Shown piece by piece: positions 39,845 to 51,958 of a stretch of 64,000 bases of DNA. Source of the stretch: Axinella damicornis (taxonomy: Eukaryota; Porifera; Demospongiae; Axinellida; Axinellidae); assembly GCA_963931865.1 (NCBI GenBank), contig OZ007505.1:5030824-5094823 (forward strand), given 5' to 3'. The translations under genes and the position numbers were made by a program. The number at the start of each line of letters is the position of its first letter. The stretch's first letter is position 1. A model generated the notes under the pieces. It made no database searches. It saw only the letters and a program-made list of their open reading frames with translations, and was not told where the DNA came from.

Positions 39845-40606
39845 ATTAGGTGGTCACAGTTGATGCAACAGACACTGAACAAAAAATGAAATCAAGACAG
39901 TGAACCCATGTGTAGCAGCTGGTGTGACTACTGTGAGAGTCAATGGGCTGTCCCACTCCCTCCTCCTGTCCCTGCTTGGGACAACAGGAGGGATCCCAGG
40001 TGGCCAAGCATGAAAATGGAAGGACAGACTCCTGATTCCATTCCCAGACCGGTCTAGAAACAGTTACTGTGAGAGAGTCAATGGGCTGTCCCACTCCCTC
40101 CTCCTGTCCCTGCTTGGGACAACAGGAGGGATTCCAGATGGCCCCAGATGAAAATGGAAGGACAGACTCCCTGACTCCATTCCCAGACCGGTCTAGAGAC
40201 AGTTTGTGAATTTACATAATATGTATTAAAAATCCAAGAGCCTAGAGCCTCGGGTTCACAGTCCAGCTCTTGAACTGGATGGCCACCAGCAAATCTAGTA
40301 CGAACACATGGAATGGAGTCTGGGAATGTTTGGTCACACTTACATTGTTACAGTAGTGGTCTTTCCGATCCCCAAGGGTTCTGGCGATTAAATTACTGGC
40401 GCCATAGTATCATAACCATAGGTACGTACTGCTGACTACAACTCACATAAAAACCGGTCCAAAACGTCTCCAGCTCCTTGCAAAGACACTAAAATTCGAG
40501 CTAACTCAGCATGCACGTGCCTGCCAGGTTTTCGAATTTGTTTCGCGCGTAAACCCCGGGTTAATGTTTCTGTGACGCCGTTTGATTAGCATAATTTACT
40601 GTTATT
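39845..40606. promoter_or_regulatory. shared upstream region of TP53BP1 and WRAP53
   Basis: The 762 bp between the two divergent start codons must hold both 5' UTRs and promoters. There is no clear TATA box near either ATG. Half of it (39932-40204) is a tandem duplication. The WRAP53-proximal part has a TTTCGCGCG motif (about 40541-40549) resembling E2F-type sites and a CpG-richer stretch. Stop codons in frame upstream of both ATGs (TGA for TP53BP1, TAA for WRAP53) support the chosen starts. Confidence 0.6.
39932..40204. repeat. two-copy tandem duplication of about 136 bp
   Basis: Both copies contain GAGTCAATGGGCTGTCCCAC, CCCTGCTTGGGACAACAGG, AAAATGGAAGGACAGACTCC and CCCAGACCGGTCTAGA and differ at only a few bases. 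Each copy has an inner inverted repeat (CCTCCTGTCCC and GGGACAACAGGAGG). It lies about 90 bp upstream of the TP53BP1 ATG. Confidence 0.85.
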
Positions 40607-42306
40607 ATGTCTGACATCTCTAAAGAGCAGCGGGAAGGAACCCCACTGGAACCATCAGATCATCCTCTGGAGCTGATGTGCCGCCTGCTAGAACTGAGCA
40701 GCTGTTCTGCAGTGTGCAGCAGTGCAGCAGTGGCAAAGGGGGCCAGAGTGAACCATGTGAGTGGAGACTGTATTGGGGGTGAGTGGACGTCAACCCCACA
40801 GTCCGGAAGTACAGCAGCAGGAACAGAGGGAAGTGGACAACCACAGTTTGGGAGCTCACTGGACCTGTTTGGTTCAACATCGGTTAATACATCAGAAAGT
40901 GACAGTTCCGGAAAGAGACAAGGTAGCTCACTTGATCTGTTTGCATCAAGCTCAGAGCGTACAACCTCAACGGCAGCAGGATGTACAAATGTGTTGAATC
41001 CAAAGAAGAGAGTCAGTTCAGATCTCTCGATTCCTAAGCAGGTTAAAACAGCACAAGAACTGGAAGAGGATGTTGACAAACATCAAACACCCTCTGCAAG
41101 AAAGGAGACAGTTGAACATGCCAGTAGACCATCTCAACCGAAAGATGTACTAGACATGTTCAAGTTCTATTCCGGTTCCGAAACTTTGGAATGTGACCCT
41201 ACCAGTTCCTATCGTATAGGAGGGATATTTCGCATGGTATTGTACTGGGGGAGGGTGGAGGAAGGGGATGGCTGCATCACTAGAGCCAAATGGTACGTAG
41301 AAGTGCTCTCAGGCTTTCTATGTGTAAACCTGTGACACAAGCAAGGAGGTTTTAAACCATCAAAGCTCATACTCAACCATTAAGCTGTTTCCTTGCTATG
41401 GGACTCCCTGATTGCCTCCAGGTCTCCAGACGGTGTATACCTACTCTCCTCCGGCCAGGATCGTAAGACCAGACTCTTCCGTCTCCCTTCTGAGCTCCAC
41501 ACTGGAATAGTCAAACAGCTGCCAGAGATGATGCCCACACTTACCCTCACCCACGGCGAACCTACATATGACATCTCATGGTACCCCAGGATGGACTCAC
41601 ATGACCCTGCCAGCTGCTGCTTCGCCACCTGTAGCAAGGACCATCCAGTGCAGCTCTGGGATGCAAGCCTTGGCTGTGTCCGGTGCTGCTACTACAGTTA
41701 TAACCATAAGGTACATTGCCCACAGTGCAGTAGGCCCCACTTGCAAAATTCCTTCTGTTGCTATAGCAATGATCCTCCTTGTATTTGCTCTTCACCACGT
41801 TGATAGACTGTGTGTGTTTCCATTTTTTTAAGGGAGTGAAATTGGGTGTTAAGCCTGACATTTTCTTTTTCGAAATTTTTTTAATGACTTTTGAACTTGA
41901 ACCTCCAGGCCTCGCTAGTTTCCCCCTCCTCCCTTGCGTTCAGTGCAGACGGAGAGAGGCTGTACTGTGGGCTAAACAGCTGCATGAAGACGTTCTCCAC
42001 CTCCCTCCCGGGTAGATGTGGACTGACAAGACCCCTTCCTCAGTTTGGGGCAGTCTCTTGTATTGCTGTACACCCCAGCATTCTTGGTGTCAGTGTACTA
42101 GGGTCTCGCAGTGGTGGCGGTGAGTGAATGATCTGTCTTGCAAGTAGAGCACACCAGTGCCCCTGCCAGTGATACCACTTACCCTGCCATTCAGACAGCA
42201 GGGGCAGAGATTTTGGAGGAAGGGATAAATGTGTGCTTCCTAATTGAAGACCATTTCCCCATAATCTTGGGAGGGGATTTTGCCCTCTTCACCTGTGTAG
42301 TGTCAT

Positions 42307-42341
<35 letters not shown>

Positions 42342-43037
42342 ACCACCACCACCACCACCATAAAGGTTGGAATATCTAACACTCGTTGTTGTCTGCTACA
42401 TTCATCTAAATGTATTCATCTCTGTAGTCCTCCTGTATGCTGACAATGCAAAGATCCCAGTTGGATCCCTGCCAGTTGGTCAAAATGGTGGCATCACACA
42501 TGCCCTATTCTCTCCCAGTGGGCTTACCCTATACACTGGATACAGAGCAGTAAGTGAGCCTGGAGAATGGAGGTAGCTGACCTTGCAATTCTCTACTCTT
42601 TGAATCAGTGTGCAGTGGTGACCATCTTTCAAGAGCTTGATCTGCTGTAGCCTCGTACCCAGGCCCGACCGCCCGAAATCGGGCCTGGGTACGAGGCTAA
42701 TCTGCTGACACTAGAGTTACGTATGTGCTCAAGCAGCATGTCACCTCACTTTTGGCCAGAGTAAAGAATGTATATTAAAACACACTTGATATCCTGTTTG
42801 ATAGCTGTTTGCAACGATCTCGCAACAATACAAATGCTGAAAGGATCTCAACTTGTACTACATCAGTCAAAGGCATAGACAGGTCTCTGTCCTGGGGTAC
42901 GTTCCAGACTCTAGTCAGAATGTGGTCTTAGATGGTCAATTTGCATGTACCTGTGGCAGGCAGCTGGAGTAAAAGCACTACTATGGAACTGGGGTGCTAT
43001 TGACCAATGTAATATGTTGAGGGATCCCCCCCCCCCC

Positions 43038-43068
<31 letters not shown>

Positions 43069-45041
43069 ACACACACACAACCCCTCAGACTCCCTGGCTC
43101 CATTGCTGGGACCTGCGGCAGCCAGATATACCTTTGCACATTATGGAAAGAGAAACCTCCAATAGCCAGCCGATGTACTTTGACCTCTGCAGGTGAGTAT
43201 ACTCTAAATAGTTCTGCAAAGCAGCCACGAACACACAGCTCCACCTAAGTAGGTTACTGATTTGTCCGAATGGGTCTGTTGGGCTCAGAATCAAATGTGC
43301 AATTACCTATCACCACCTGCAGTGGAGGACGCTATATCATCACTGGGGACACAGATGAGGGTGTGATCACTGGCTGGGACCTCCACCGGCCCAGGATCCT
43401 TCCCCATAGCTGCCTGAGACCTCGCTTCAGTTTTACTGCTCATGTAGGCACTGTCACCGCATGCAGGTAAATGGTCTCTAGAGGGTTAACTTAACATTTC
43501 ATTTCATAACTGCCATACATATGCCCAAAGTATACACAGCACATGTAGCCTTGTTACTATGTACACAGGTTGTTAGGGAGAGGAGGGAGAAAGAGCCTGT
43601 TACCCACTGCTCATACGTGCGCGCTGAATCCTTTAACAGCTATAGGACTTCAGCTTCTGGTGTACAGTGTGAGGCAGTTGGGCGTCACCTGCATGTAGCT
43701 GTACATGTGGTTCAAAGCCTTTTCTCAGTTCTTGGTCAGCTAATTACCCCGTGCGCATGCGCAGCAGGGGCCGGTTTGTCTGCCAGTCTGTCCGTCCAAG
43801 TGGTTTGAGCAGTGAAGGTCTTGTTGAAGGCTTAGTTCAGGATAGAAGTGTCAGAATTCAGCGTCTACATAACTCACAGACCAGAGATCCACTCGAGAGG
43901 CTGAAAAAGTTGCGTGAACGTTGACAATTTAGCCCGTGTTCTAATTCATACGACTTGACCACCCACAACTTACAGTATCTTATTCTGTATAGCATATGCA
44001 TGCTGTTATTAGCGGTAGGCCCTAGCTATCTAATTGTGCATGCTGTATTAAAATGATCGGCAGTTGGCATAATAAGAAAATCGTGCACGGGGTAAGTGCT
44101 CTGCTGAGCACCTCTAGTTTAACATAAGTGATCATCGAAGACAATACTTGGTACAAGGCTAACACATGCTGCCGCAACACATTGAAATTCACATATCAAT
44201 ACATTAAGATTTTAACGTGTGTGTGTGTGTGTGTCTGTCTGTGCGTGACGGAAGTGGGATTTTCATGGGGTGGGACTAGACTAGTGACGCGCGACCTTCG
44301 TACTTCAATTTACCGGGCATGGGCTGGAATCCAGCTGGGGCTACAAGCGGATGCATGCAATCCGGGAGCGCCCGAGCAGCAGTCGAAGCGGATGCAATTG
44401 GGGATCCGGGAGCAGCAACCGAAGTGGATGCAATCGGGGAGCAGCAGTTGAATTTTGAAGTAGACGCAAGCGGCGAGCAGCAGCTGAAGCGGACGCAATC
44501 AGGGAGCAGCAGTTGAAGCGGACGCAATCGGGGAGCAGCCGGATGCAAACGGGGAGCAACAATCAGTGAAGCGGACGCAGTCGGGGAGTAGCAGCTCTGC
44601 GCAGAGAGCTGTCCAGCACTGGATTACTTCAGTAGGCGAACGAGGGGGAAGTAGCTGAGCGAGCGAAGCGAGTGAAGCTACTTGTATGTAGTAATAGTTA
44701 TGACTACCCAAGTCCAAGGGAGCAGCCCAAGTGTGAGGGTAGCATAATCTGCTTTAACTTTGATATTCCCTTTGCCAAAACAATGGGCCATAATGTTATT
44801 GTTACACACGTGCACACACACACACACACCACACCACACACACAGTGTCCATCCATCGCTACCATTGCTAGCAACAGCAGTTTGTAGGAGACCTCAAGCT
44901 CAAACTACTGGTAGTTCCCCAAGCCATCCCTATTTCCATGACGACTGGGCCATCAAAGTGTGGTCCTTGTTGGGGAAGAGAGCTGGGAGTTATGAGGAAC
45001 TGCTGAGTTCAGAACCAAATCGTATTAGACCATTCTTGTGA
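40607..45041 (+). CDS. WRAP53: WRAP53 (TCAB1) orthologue, 7 exons, 583 aa
   Basis: Exons 40607-41292, 41422-41710, 41909-42119, 42428-42549, 43089-43192, 43323-43466 and 44846-45041; all junctions GT-AG and phase-compatible, 1,752 nt in total. WRAP53 is a WD40 protein that binds the CAB box of scaRNAs and telomerase RNA, brings them to Cajal bodies, and acts at DNA breaks. Diagnostic stretches: KWSPDGVYLLSSGQDR, HGEPTYDISWYP, ATCSKDHPVQLWDA, GGITHALFSPSGLTLYTG, CWDLRQPDIPL, NSQPMYFDLC, VHPSLPLLATA. The first about 210 residues are low-complexity with SLDLF-type motifs, as the human N-terminus is also disordered. Human length is 548. Introns carry poly-C/(AC)n and a 1.4-kb repeat-rich stretch. 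The gene is head-to-head with TP53BP1. Confidence 0.9.
42309..42361. repeat. poly-C then (ACC)n in WRAP53 intron 3
   Basis: About 33 C followed by six ACC triplets, within the 308-bp intron. A similar poly-C plus (AC)n run lies at 43027-43079 directly upstream of exon 5. Confidence 0.9.
42648..42699. mobile_element. GAGGCTA-ended MITE copy with GTACCC variant
   Basis: TAGCCTCGTACCCAGGCCCG and CGGGCCTGGGTACGAGGCTA form a near-perfect 52-bp hairpin. Both arms share the TAC-for-TTC change, which implies arm correction or a distinct subfamily. In WRAP53 intron 4. Confidence 0.75.
43027..43080. repeat. poly-C and (AC)n before WRAP53 exon 5
   Basis: About 28 C and then about 12 AC dinucleotides; ends 8 bp before the acceptor at 43087-43088. 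Confidence 0.9.
44340..44600. repeat. GC-rich minisatellite in WRAP53 intron 6
   Basis: Imperfect units of roughly 21-30 bp built from AGCGGACGCAATC, GGGGAGCAGCAG and TTGAAG. Around ten copies. Apparent ORFs in several frames on both strands are by-products. The remainder of the intron (43467-44340) is unidentified non-coding sequence. Confidence 0.75.
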
Positions 45042-45052
45042 CAGTGATTGCT

Positions 45053-45058
45053 AATAAA
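45053..45058 (+). promoter_or_regulatory. WRAP53 polyadenylation signal
   Basis: Canonical AATAAA 12 bp after the WRAP53 TGA stop. This implies a very short 3' UTR, leaving about 200 bp before the next gene. Confidence 0.55.
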
Positions 45059-45278
45059 AATCATGATCCAATCTAGCAGCAACTTAAGGTCCTAGCTTAC
45101 TGTTAATTTGGGGTTGATTCAAATTTTGTGCGATACCAGCATATGACCTAACATCTATAATCAAATTGCCAAACTAGGATTTCCATATTTCCCAGAGTGG
45201 GTGGGGCTCCTGTAGCGAACGAATGACGTCATCATAGTAATTCTAAGGCACATGATCGTTTGTTTTCTTTGGCTGGGA

Positions 45279-48200
45279 ATGGACGACCGTCTTCAGCTGT
45301 ACGAGGCGAGACTGATGGCAGAGAGTGACCCGCCTCCACCAGACGCGAGTGTGTTCTATGACAGCAGCACTGAATCCTGTGATCTGGATTTTAGAAAGCA
45401 GAAAGGCGTGATTGAAAATGATACACGCCTGCTGGGGTCATCGTCTGCGGTGGACTCAGAAAGCGACGTGGACAGAAGCGAGCTGCTGAGGGAAAAGCAG
45501 AAGAAATCGAGGTTGCAGTTTCTGTGTCCATCCTGCTATGACTGTTTCGCATCCTATCGCTCAGCCAACCCGGAGGAAAGGGTGACGCCATTTGCTCTAG
45601 TACTTCTCTTGGTTCTCTTTATGGTCTATGTGCTGAACCAGGCAGACAGACTGGTTTTGCCAGTCGTCATACCAGATGGATTGAGATGCGAGTTGAGTTT
45701 TGACGAAGAGTGCGCAAATCGATCAAATCATTCTATGAACGATGGCAGTGCTAGTGGGTTCATGCCGATCCATGACTCTAACCTCTCTAATGCCACTGAT
45801 GTTGTCAGCGATTGCATTGACTTCAACGATGATGAGCAAGGCCTTCTCACAGGTGGGTGAGTACAGTGTTGCATAGAGGGGTGGTCCAAAACTAGAAGCC
45901 ACCAGCCTAATTAAGGAACACTCCCCTTGTAATTTAAAGGCGGGGCTCAATATAGTTCAAAGGTTATGACGCTAGTTCCACTTCTGGTTGCCGTTTTGCA
46001 TGCATTTCTCAGCTGCTTGTACATATCTTGTAAAGCTGCTCAGTCTTCAAGTTATCGTTGAAAGGTGTGCAATAGATGTCTTCAAGCAACAATTGCTAGA
46101 TGCCTTCAAGCAATAATTGCAAGATGCAGGCAGAATGTTGTGCCATTTTTGACTTGCACATCCTAAACACTTTGGACAGGGTCTACCTCTAGAGTCATCA
46201 TGCATCCTGATTCCTCCTCCCACAGGACCTGCGTTCACGGTGATCTACGTCCTGGCGGGGCTCCCGCTAGCAAGACTGGCGGACACAAGGTCGCGTCCCC
46301 TTGTGCTGCTCTTTGGTGTGACATTCTGGTCAGTCATGGTTCTTTTGACTGGTTTTGTGACGGAATTCTGGGAGCTGCTGGTCCTCAGGGTCTTCCTTGG
46401 CATTGGGGAGGTATGTGGCTATCCTGCTTGTATTTCAAATTCTAGTAGTCAAGGTATTTTGTACTAGGGTTCCAATGCAGGTCTCACCTTCAGAGCCCTA
46501 GCGTCTGTGTCCCTTACAGCTGTTTAAGTACTTGTCTCAGCAACCCAGTCTTGCAACTACCTTTTGTATCTGTGGTTACCGGTGCTGTGAGTTAGATACA
46601 CCTCGTCCAGTGGAATCCACACATTTGGATACCCTCAGGTCCTTGTCTTTGGTAGTTGGCACTCAGAGGAGATTGAAAGTGACCTTTGAACTCTACATAA
46701 TTCACACAATGTACATATTTTGGCTTATTCTGTCTTCCACCTACCCTCCTCCCTTCCTCCCCCCTCCCACCCTCCCCCCTCCCTCCCACCCTCCCTCCCT
46801 CCCTCCCTCCCTCCCTCCCTCCCTCCCTCCCTCCCTCCCTCCCTCTTCAGGCCTCTTGCAACCCAGTAGCCTACTCTCTGATTGCAGACTTCTTCCCAGC
46901 CCGTCACAGGGCGTTCGCCCTCTCTGTTTATCACTACGGTGTCTATCTCGGTAAGTCACTGATGTCTCTCGTGTACAATCTGGCCTCATCCCATCCTCCC
47001 TCTCGAAAGGACTATTCATAGGTGGTAGAGAGAGCTTGGGCGTATTGAACTGCCAAAGACGTATAACTCTGTGTATGAATTTGCCTGGAAAACTTGAAGC
47101 ACTCGTATCAGCCTCTCCCAGGCTCCCTGCATGTTAGGGATGCTCCTTCAGTCACATGTGAAAATTGAGACGGAAAGAGAGCTTGAGAAACAGAGCGGTT
47201 TGCCTGCTGTGCAGTAGCCTCTTCGTTCCAGGGCTCTTTCCATTTGGGGGTTGCTCCTCTGATCACATGCAAATGTCGCATTCTAAACATGTTGCACCCA
47301 TGACGTGTTTCAGATTATCCCGTCAGGTAAATCAAATGACCCTAACATCTTCCATCAGAAAATCCACAGTCTTTTCTGTTGCTATGGCAACATCACCCCT
47401 CGTATCCATTGGTACAAATACAGATTTGAATTTGAGGTACAACAAGTTCTAGGATTGCTTCTGTCTTGGTGATGTGCATCAATTGAAACTGGAATATCAA
47501 TATTCAGGAGGTGGTCTTGGTTGGATGACTGGTGCCATCAATGTCGTGTTGGACTGGCGTTGGACGTTCCGTATCCTGGGAATAGCAGGTCTGTCATTGG
47601 TGCCTCTGGTGGTGCTGGCACTCTGGGAGCCGAGAGCCATCAGGGAGAAGAGGAAAGCCCGGCAGAAGGGAAAGAAGGCATACACCATCAAGGTATAAGG
47701 AAGCAGGGAAGTGGAGCCGGGGGGGGAGGGGGGGATTTAAGAGGAGGTGGGGGGGGGGGGGGGGGGGGGGAATGGAACAGCAGTGGACTGGAGGAGGGAG
47801 GAGGAGAAGAGAAGGCCTGGAGGAGGGAGGAGGAGAAGAGAAGGCCTGGAGGAAGGGAGTGGGAAGCAGAATAGGGAGGGAGCAGGAAAGGAGAGGGGAT
47901 GAGGGGAATGAGAGTGGAAGGAAAATGTACTTTATTTCATGGAAGAATGGACGAATGGAAAGGTGGCATGGATTGTAACATTTGGACAAGTATGTACATT
48001 TGCACCTGTCAACTTCAGTACCCCTCCCGCCAACACACATACACCTGCACGTGCCACATACTCACATACGCATATGTACACTCACACACATCCACTAACA
48101 GGAAGTCGTAGTGTACCTTGCTAAGAACCGTCCGTTCTGGCTTCTACTGGTTGCTGCCTCAGTCAGAAACATCCCTGGCTATGCCCTGGGAGCGTGGCTC

Positions 48201-48326
48201 CCTACCTTCTACAAGAGGCAGTTTGGTGTCAGTTCGCAGCACTACGGCATCCCAGTGGGACTGGCGGTGATATTTGGAGGGGGACTGGGGTCCTTCCTCG
48301 GAGGGTTCCTTTCAGACAGGTACATA

Positions 48327-48363
<37 letters not shown>

Positions 48364-48392
48364 ATGTGTGTGTGCGTGTGTGTGTGTGTGTG

Positions 48393-48439
<47 letters not shown>

Positions 48440-51400
48440 ATGTGTGTGTGCGTGTGTGTGTGTGCATGTGTGTGTGCGTGTGTGTGTGTGCGTGTGTGTG
48501 TGTGCATGTGTGTGTGTGTGTGTGTGCGTGTGTGTGTGTTTGCACATGTGATGGTCCCATTAAACAAAAATTTCCCCAAGGTCAAGAAGACCTTCACATT
48601 ACAGCAGAGTCAGCTGAGCTATAACACTGGGTTCCTAGAGCTTCCCACAATATGTCCTCACATGAGTGCACACAGTTGACACAGCCAGACGTATGTATTA
48701 TATGATATAAAAGATGTATAAGAATGACTGAGGACAGTTTCGGGAATTAAGCAGGAGGTTGAAGTCTGTCCAGTTATGAGTTACCCATATCGTGTGTGAA
48801 TGTTTTATTACAGTTTTGGCCAACACTTATCACTCTCTCCCTCCCCTGTCCCTCTGTCCCTCCGTCCCTCCCTCCCTCCGTCCCTCCCCCTCCCTCCCTC
48901 CCTTCCTCCCCCCTCCCTCCTAGACTCTCATCTCGATGGAGGAATGCTAAAGCTTTCGTGATAGCAGTGTCCCAGTGTTTGGCTGCCCCCTGCATAGCAG
49001 CTGTATTGCTTGTGCCCATTCCAGAGTTGTCCTATGGCCTGCTAGTGTTGGCATATATCACTGCAGAAACATGGCTGGGTCCTGCAGCTGCTATTGTGCA
49101 GGTGAGTATTGTGTGGGGACTGGGAGAGACTGTAGTATAAAAGAAATTGTCCCTGAGATTGTTGTTTCTGCTGCTAGGGTTGGAATAGTATTGCTCTCAT
49201 GAGAAACCTTTATTCTTTTAGCTATGTGAATTAAGTAAATTACCTAATATCCAAGAACATGGGGTGTACAATAATAATTAGAAACGGCGTGTGACAGTTA
49301 TATGCATGACCTAGGCTTGTACAAACTCAAGTTCTTTAGCTCTCTGCACCACCCTGGTGTCTCAGTGGTAGGTCAGGAGGCACAGTACGCTTCACTGGAT
49401 TTGTGTGCTCCACATCACCATGCATGTGCACAGATGTTACCCAAGCATATGTACCTGGACAGTGCAATTGGCTTCACTGCTGTCGCTCTTCCAGAAGCGC
49501 AATGGCCCTCCACCTCCCCCGGCTCCACTGTCACCACAATCAGCCATGACAAAACTTCCAAATGAAGCACAGTACATTCATTGCTCATAAATATTTTGTA
49601 CACCCTGTTAATAGTACAACCCCTTTTCAATATGTCCTTGGTTGTACTAATTGCCGAGCGCATTAGCGCGAGGCTTTGAATGGGGGATCTATTTCTCATT
49701 ATATACGTATGTACGTACATACGTACGTACGTACGTGGTACATACGTACGTACCGGAATATGTCACGCTCAGGAATGTTGATAGGAGGTTTCCTGCCGGC
49801 CAATTGAGCTGCGAGGGCTCGACGGTGCGACAACTACAACCTTGAGAAACTGATCAGTGGACGAGCGCGCGGTGCTCCAGGGCTTGCAGAGCTGGAGCAG
49901 CTACATATGGAGTCAAACAGTCGACATCTGTATATACCGCAACTTCACAATAATCTCGCGTAGCTAGAGGCTAGGGTACAAGCGAGCGGGGCCTTCAGGG
50001 CTTGCAGAGCTAGAGCAGCTACATGTGGAGTCGAACAGTGAGTGTAATCGACTTTATCTCAGCTCCACACTCGCAAATTCACACTTTCTTAGCTATAAAG
50101 ATCTATATATCATTCTCGTAAGCACGTGGCCAGGCTGCGCATGCGGCCGCGGCATGCGCACGAGGCAATTATGTGGATACGTATTCCTAGTTTACAGGGC
50201 ATTGTACAACCAATAAGTGACTGTGCTTCATTTGGAGTTGCAAACCAGGCTGTCAACTTGGACTGTCCTGTATATAAAAGTATGTGACCAAAAGAGGTCA
50301 TACAGATATACATGGAACACAACAACACTGCTGCTCCCCCCACCCACTTGAAGAAAAAGAGTGCACCACATACCTGTAGTATACAGGAAAAGTCAATGCC
50401 CTGCTGCCATAGCAACAACAGTGCTTTATCATACACATCAAATAGTTGGGTGCATAAGCTCAGCCTCAGAATTATCTGGTTTGTATAGCTTCAGTAGGAG
50501 AATTGTATATACCAGTCTGGCAGACTTGTGGTGCCATAACTCAGACCATAGATAGTACTATACATCTATGCTCTGGGGACACAGTACCCAATTAGGCAGT
50601 AACCAGTGGAAACCAGTAGTAATCACTATGGCAACAGAGAAACCAAGGTCAATTTGCACATGAAAGGTGAATTCTTTCCCCTGTTCAGGATATCTGTATG
50701 CCTGCCATGAGGGCCCAGGCCTCAGCCATCTATGTTGGAGTCATTACCATAGTAGCCAGTGTTGGACCTGTCATTGTGAGTATAGAGTCATCTCCCCATT
50801 CCATTACTGCCCTCCTTCTCTGCTCCTTTCCTATTCTCCCTCCTCCGGATCCTTTGCTCTGCTCCTTCCCTTCCCTCTCTCCTTCTTCCCTGCTCTCCCT
50901 CCTCCCCTCTTCTCCCTCCTCCTTCCCTGCTCTTCCACCTTCCATGCTCTCCCTCCTTTCCCTCCCTCCTCAGCTCTTCCTCCTCCTTCCCTGCTCTCCC
51001 TCCGCGATCCCTTATTCTCCCTCTTCCCTCCTCCTTCTCTGTTCTCCCTCCTCCATCCCTGCTCTCAATCCCTCCTCCTTTGTTCTGATACAACTTTTAA
51101 GGCAGCATGCATAGCTCTGTAGCTGTCCATAAAATAGAAAATAATGTTCTCTCCCCATTGTCTCCTTCCCTCCCCCAGGTCCCCAGTCTATTCCACCTTC
51201 CAATATTTGATCAGTGCAGCAGTGGTGTGGGTTATGCCCTCCTCATAACTGTGCCCTTTTTCTATGTTGCCTCCTCTCTCCTCTTCTCCCTGCTTGGGTG
51301 TGTCATATACTGCTGGGAGAAGAGGCAGGCCGAGAATCCCTCCAGTTATGATGCGTTTGCAAATGAGGATGAGCAAACCCACAGCAACTCTGAGAAATGA
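45279..51400 (+). CDS. MFS transporter, spinster-like, 8 exons, 582 aa
   Basis: Exons 45279-45852, 46226-46410, 46851-46950, 47508-47692, 48102-48319, 48924-49101, 50689-50775 and 51179-51400; GT-AG borders, compatible phases, 1,749 nt. The start at 45279 (GGGAATGG context) is preferred over 45252 in the same frame. After a cytosolic N-terminus comes TM1 ([20 protein letters not shown]) with the N-x-x-DR pattern of spinster carriers, then an outside loop with several N-x-S/T sites. The MFS motif A variant is RLADTRSRP. Further membrane segments: [62 protein letters not shown] and [16 protein letters not shown]. Spinster proteins export lysolipids such as sphingosine-1-phosphate; substrate here is unknown. 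The C-terminus is short and cytosolic. Confidence 0.82.
46793..46844. repeat. (CCCT)n before MFS exon 3
   Basis: About 13 CCCT units end directly at the CTTCAG acceptor of exon 3 (AG at 46849-46850), with a longer pyrimidine run from 46735. It parallels the (CCCT)n before HERC1 exon 3. Confidence 0.9.
48331..48540. repeat. (GT)n microsatellite, about 210 bp
   Basis: GT dinucleotides with regular GCGTGTG and GCATGTG interruptions. It starts 10 bp after the donor of MFS exon 5. Confidence 0.92.
49654..49760. repeat. TACGTACG run in a dispersed hairpin repeat
   Basis: GCCGAGCGCATTAGCGCGAGGC hairpin followed by alternating TACGTACG steps with GGTAC in the centre (near 49737), making a long self-complementary stretch. 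Related to the sequence at 3650. Lies in the 1.6-kb MFS intron 6, which otherwise holds nothing I recognise. Confidence 0.5.
50800..51100. repeat. pyrimidine-rich intron 7 of the MFS gene
   Basis: A CTCCCTCCTTCC-type tract of nearly 300 bp between exons 7 and 8, similar in texture to 6162-6470. Open frames on either strand here are compositional. Confidence 0.75.
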
Positions 51401-51958
51401 ATATTTATTTTTGACAGTTATATTATTTAAGATCACTTGTTTTTTATTTGTTGCAGAAAGAAATGGTATTGACTCTACGATCCATACAAAATATTACTGG
51501 TTTGATCAACCTGTTGTTTTATTACAACATTGAACTAGTATAGGCAGAGATTTAGTAGCATTATGAGATTCTTTTGGACATAACAAAAATCTTAGCTACA
51601 TGGTGCAGAGTAATTAAGCTAGCTATGACAATGACCGGGAGGTGTATCAGTGATATACCACCTGCTTAGCCTTGTCTCCTGGGATTCCTTGCATGGGCAA
51701 ACAATTAAAAAAGGATTGGGAATGAACTCGGCTATATACCACTGCTATGAAGGAGATACATTCCCCAAAGGGCCCACATTCCAATCATGTAAACAATTAT
51801 GGCATATTATAAACCACAAAATTAATCCCCAAGTCATGGCATAATATTATAAACCACAAAATAGATCACAAATCATGCATAAAACATTCTACGCACATTG
51901 TACTCCGCATGCAGGAACGTAATTATAGCTATGGTTATACTTGTAGCTAGGTGTGTTC

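Noticed and set aside
44276..44562. Overlapping frames on both strands in a GC-rich repeat
   Set aside because: Minisatellite in WRAP53 intron 6; no non-repetitive coding sequence.
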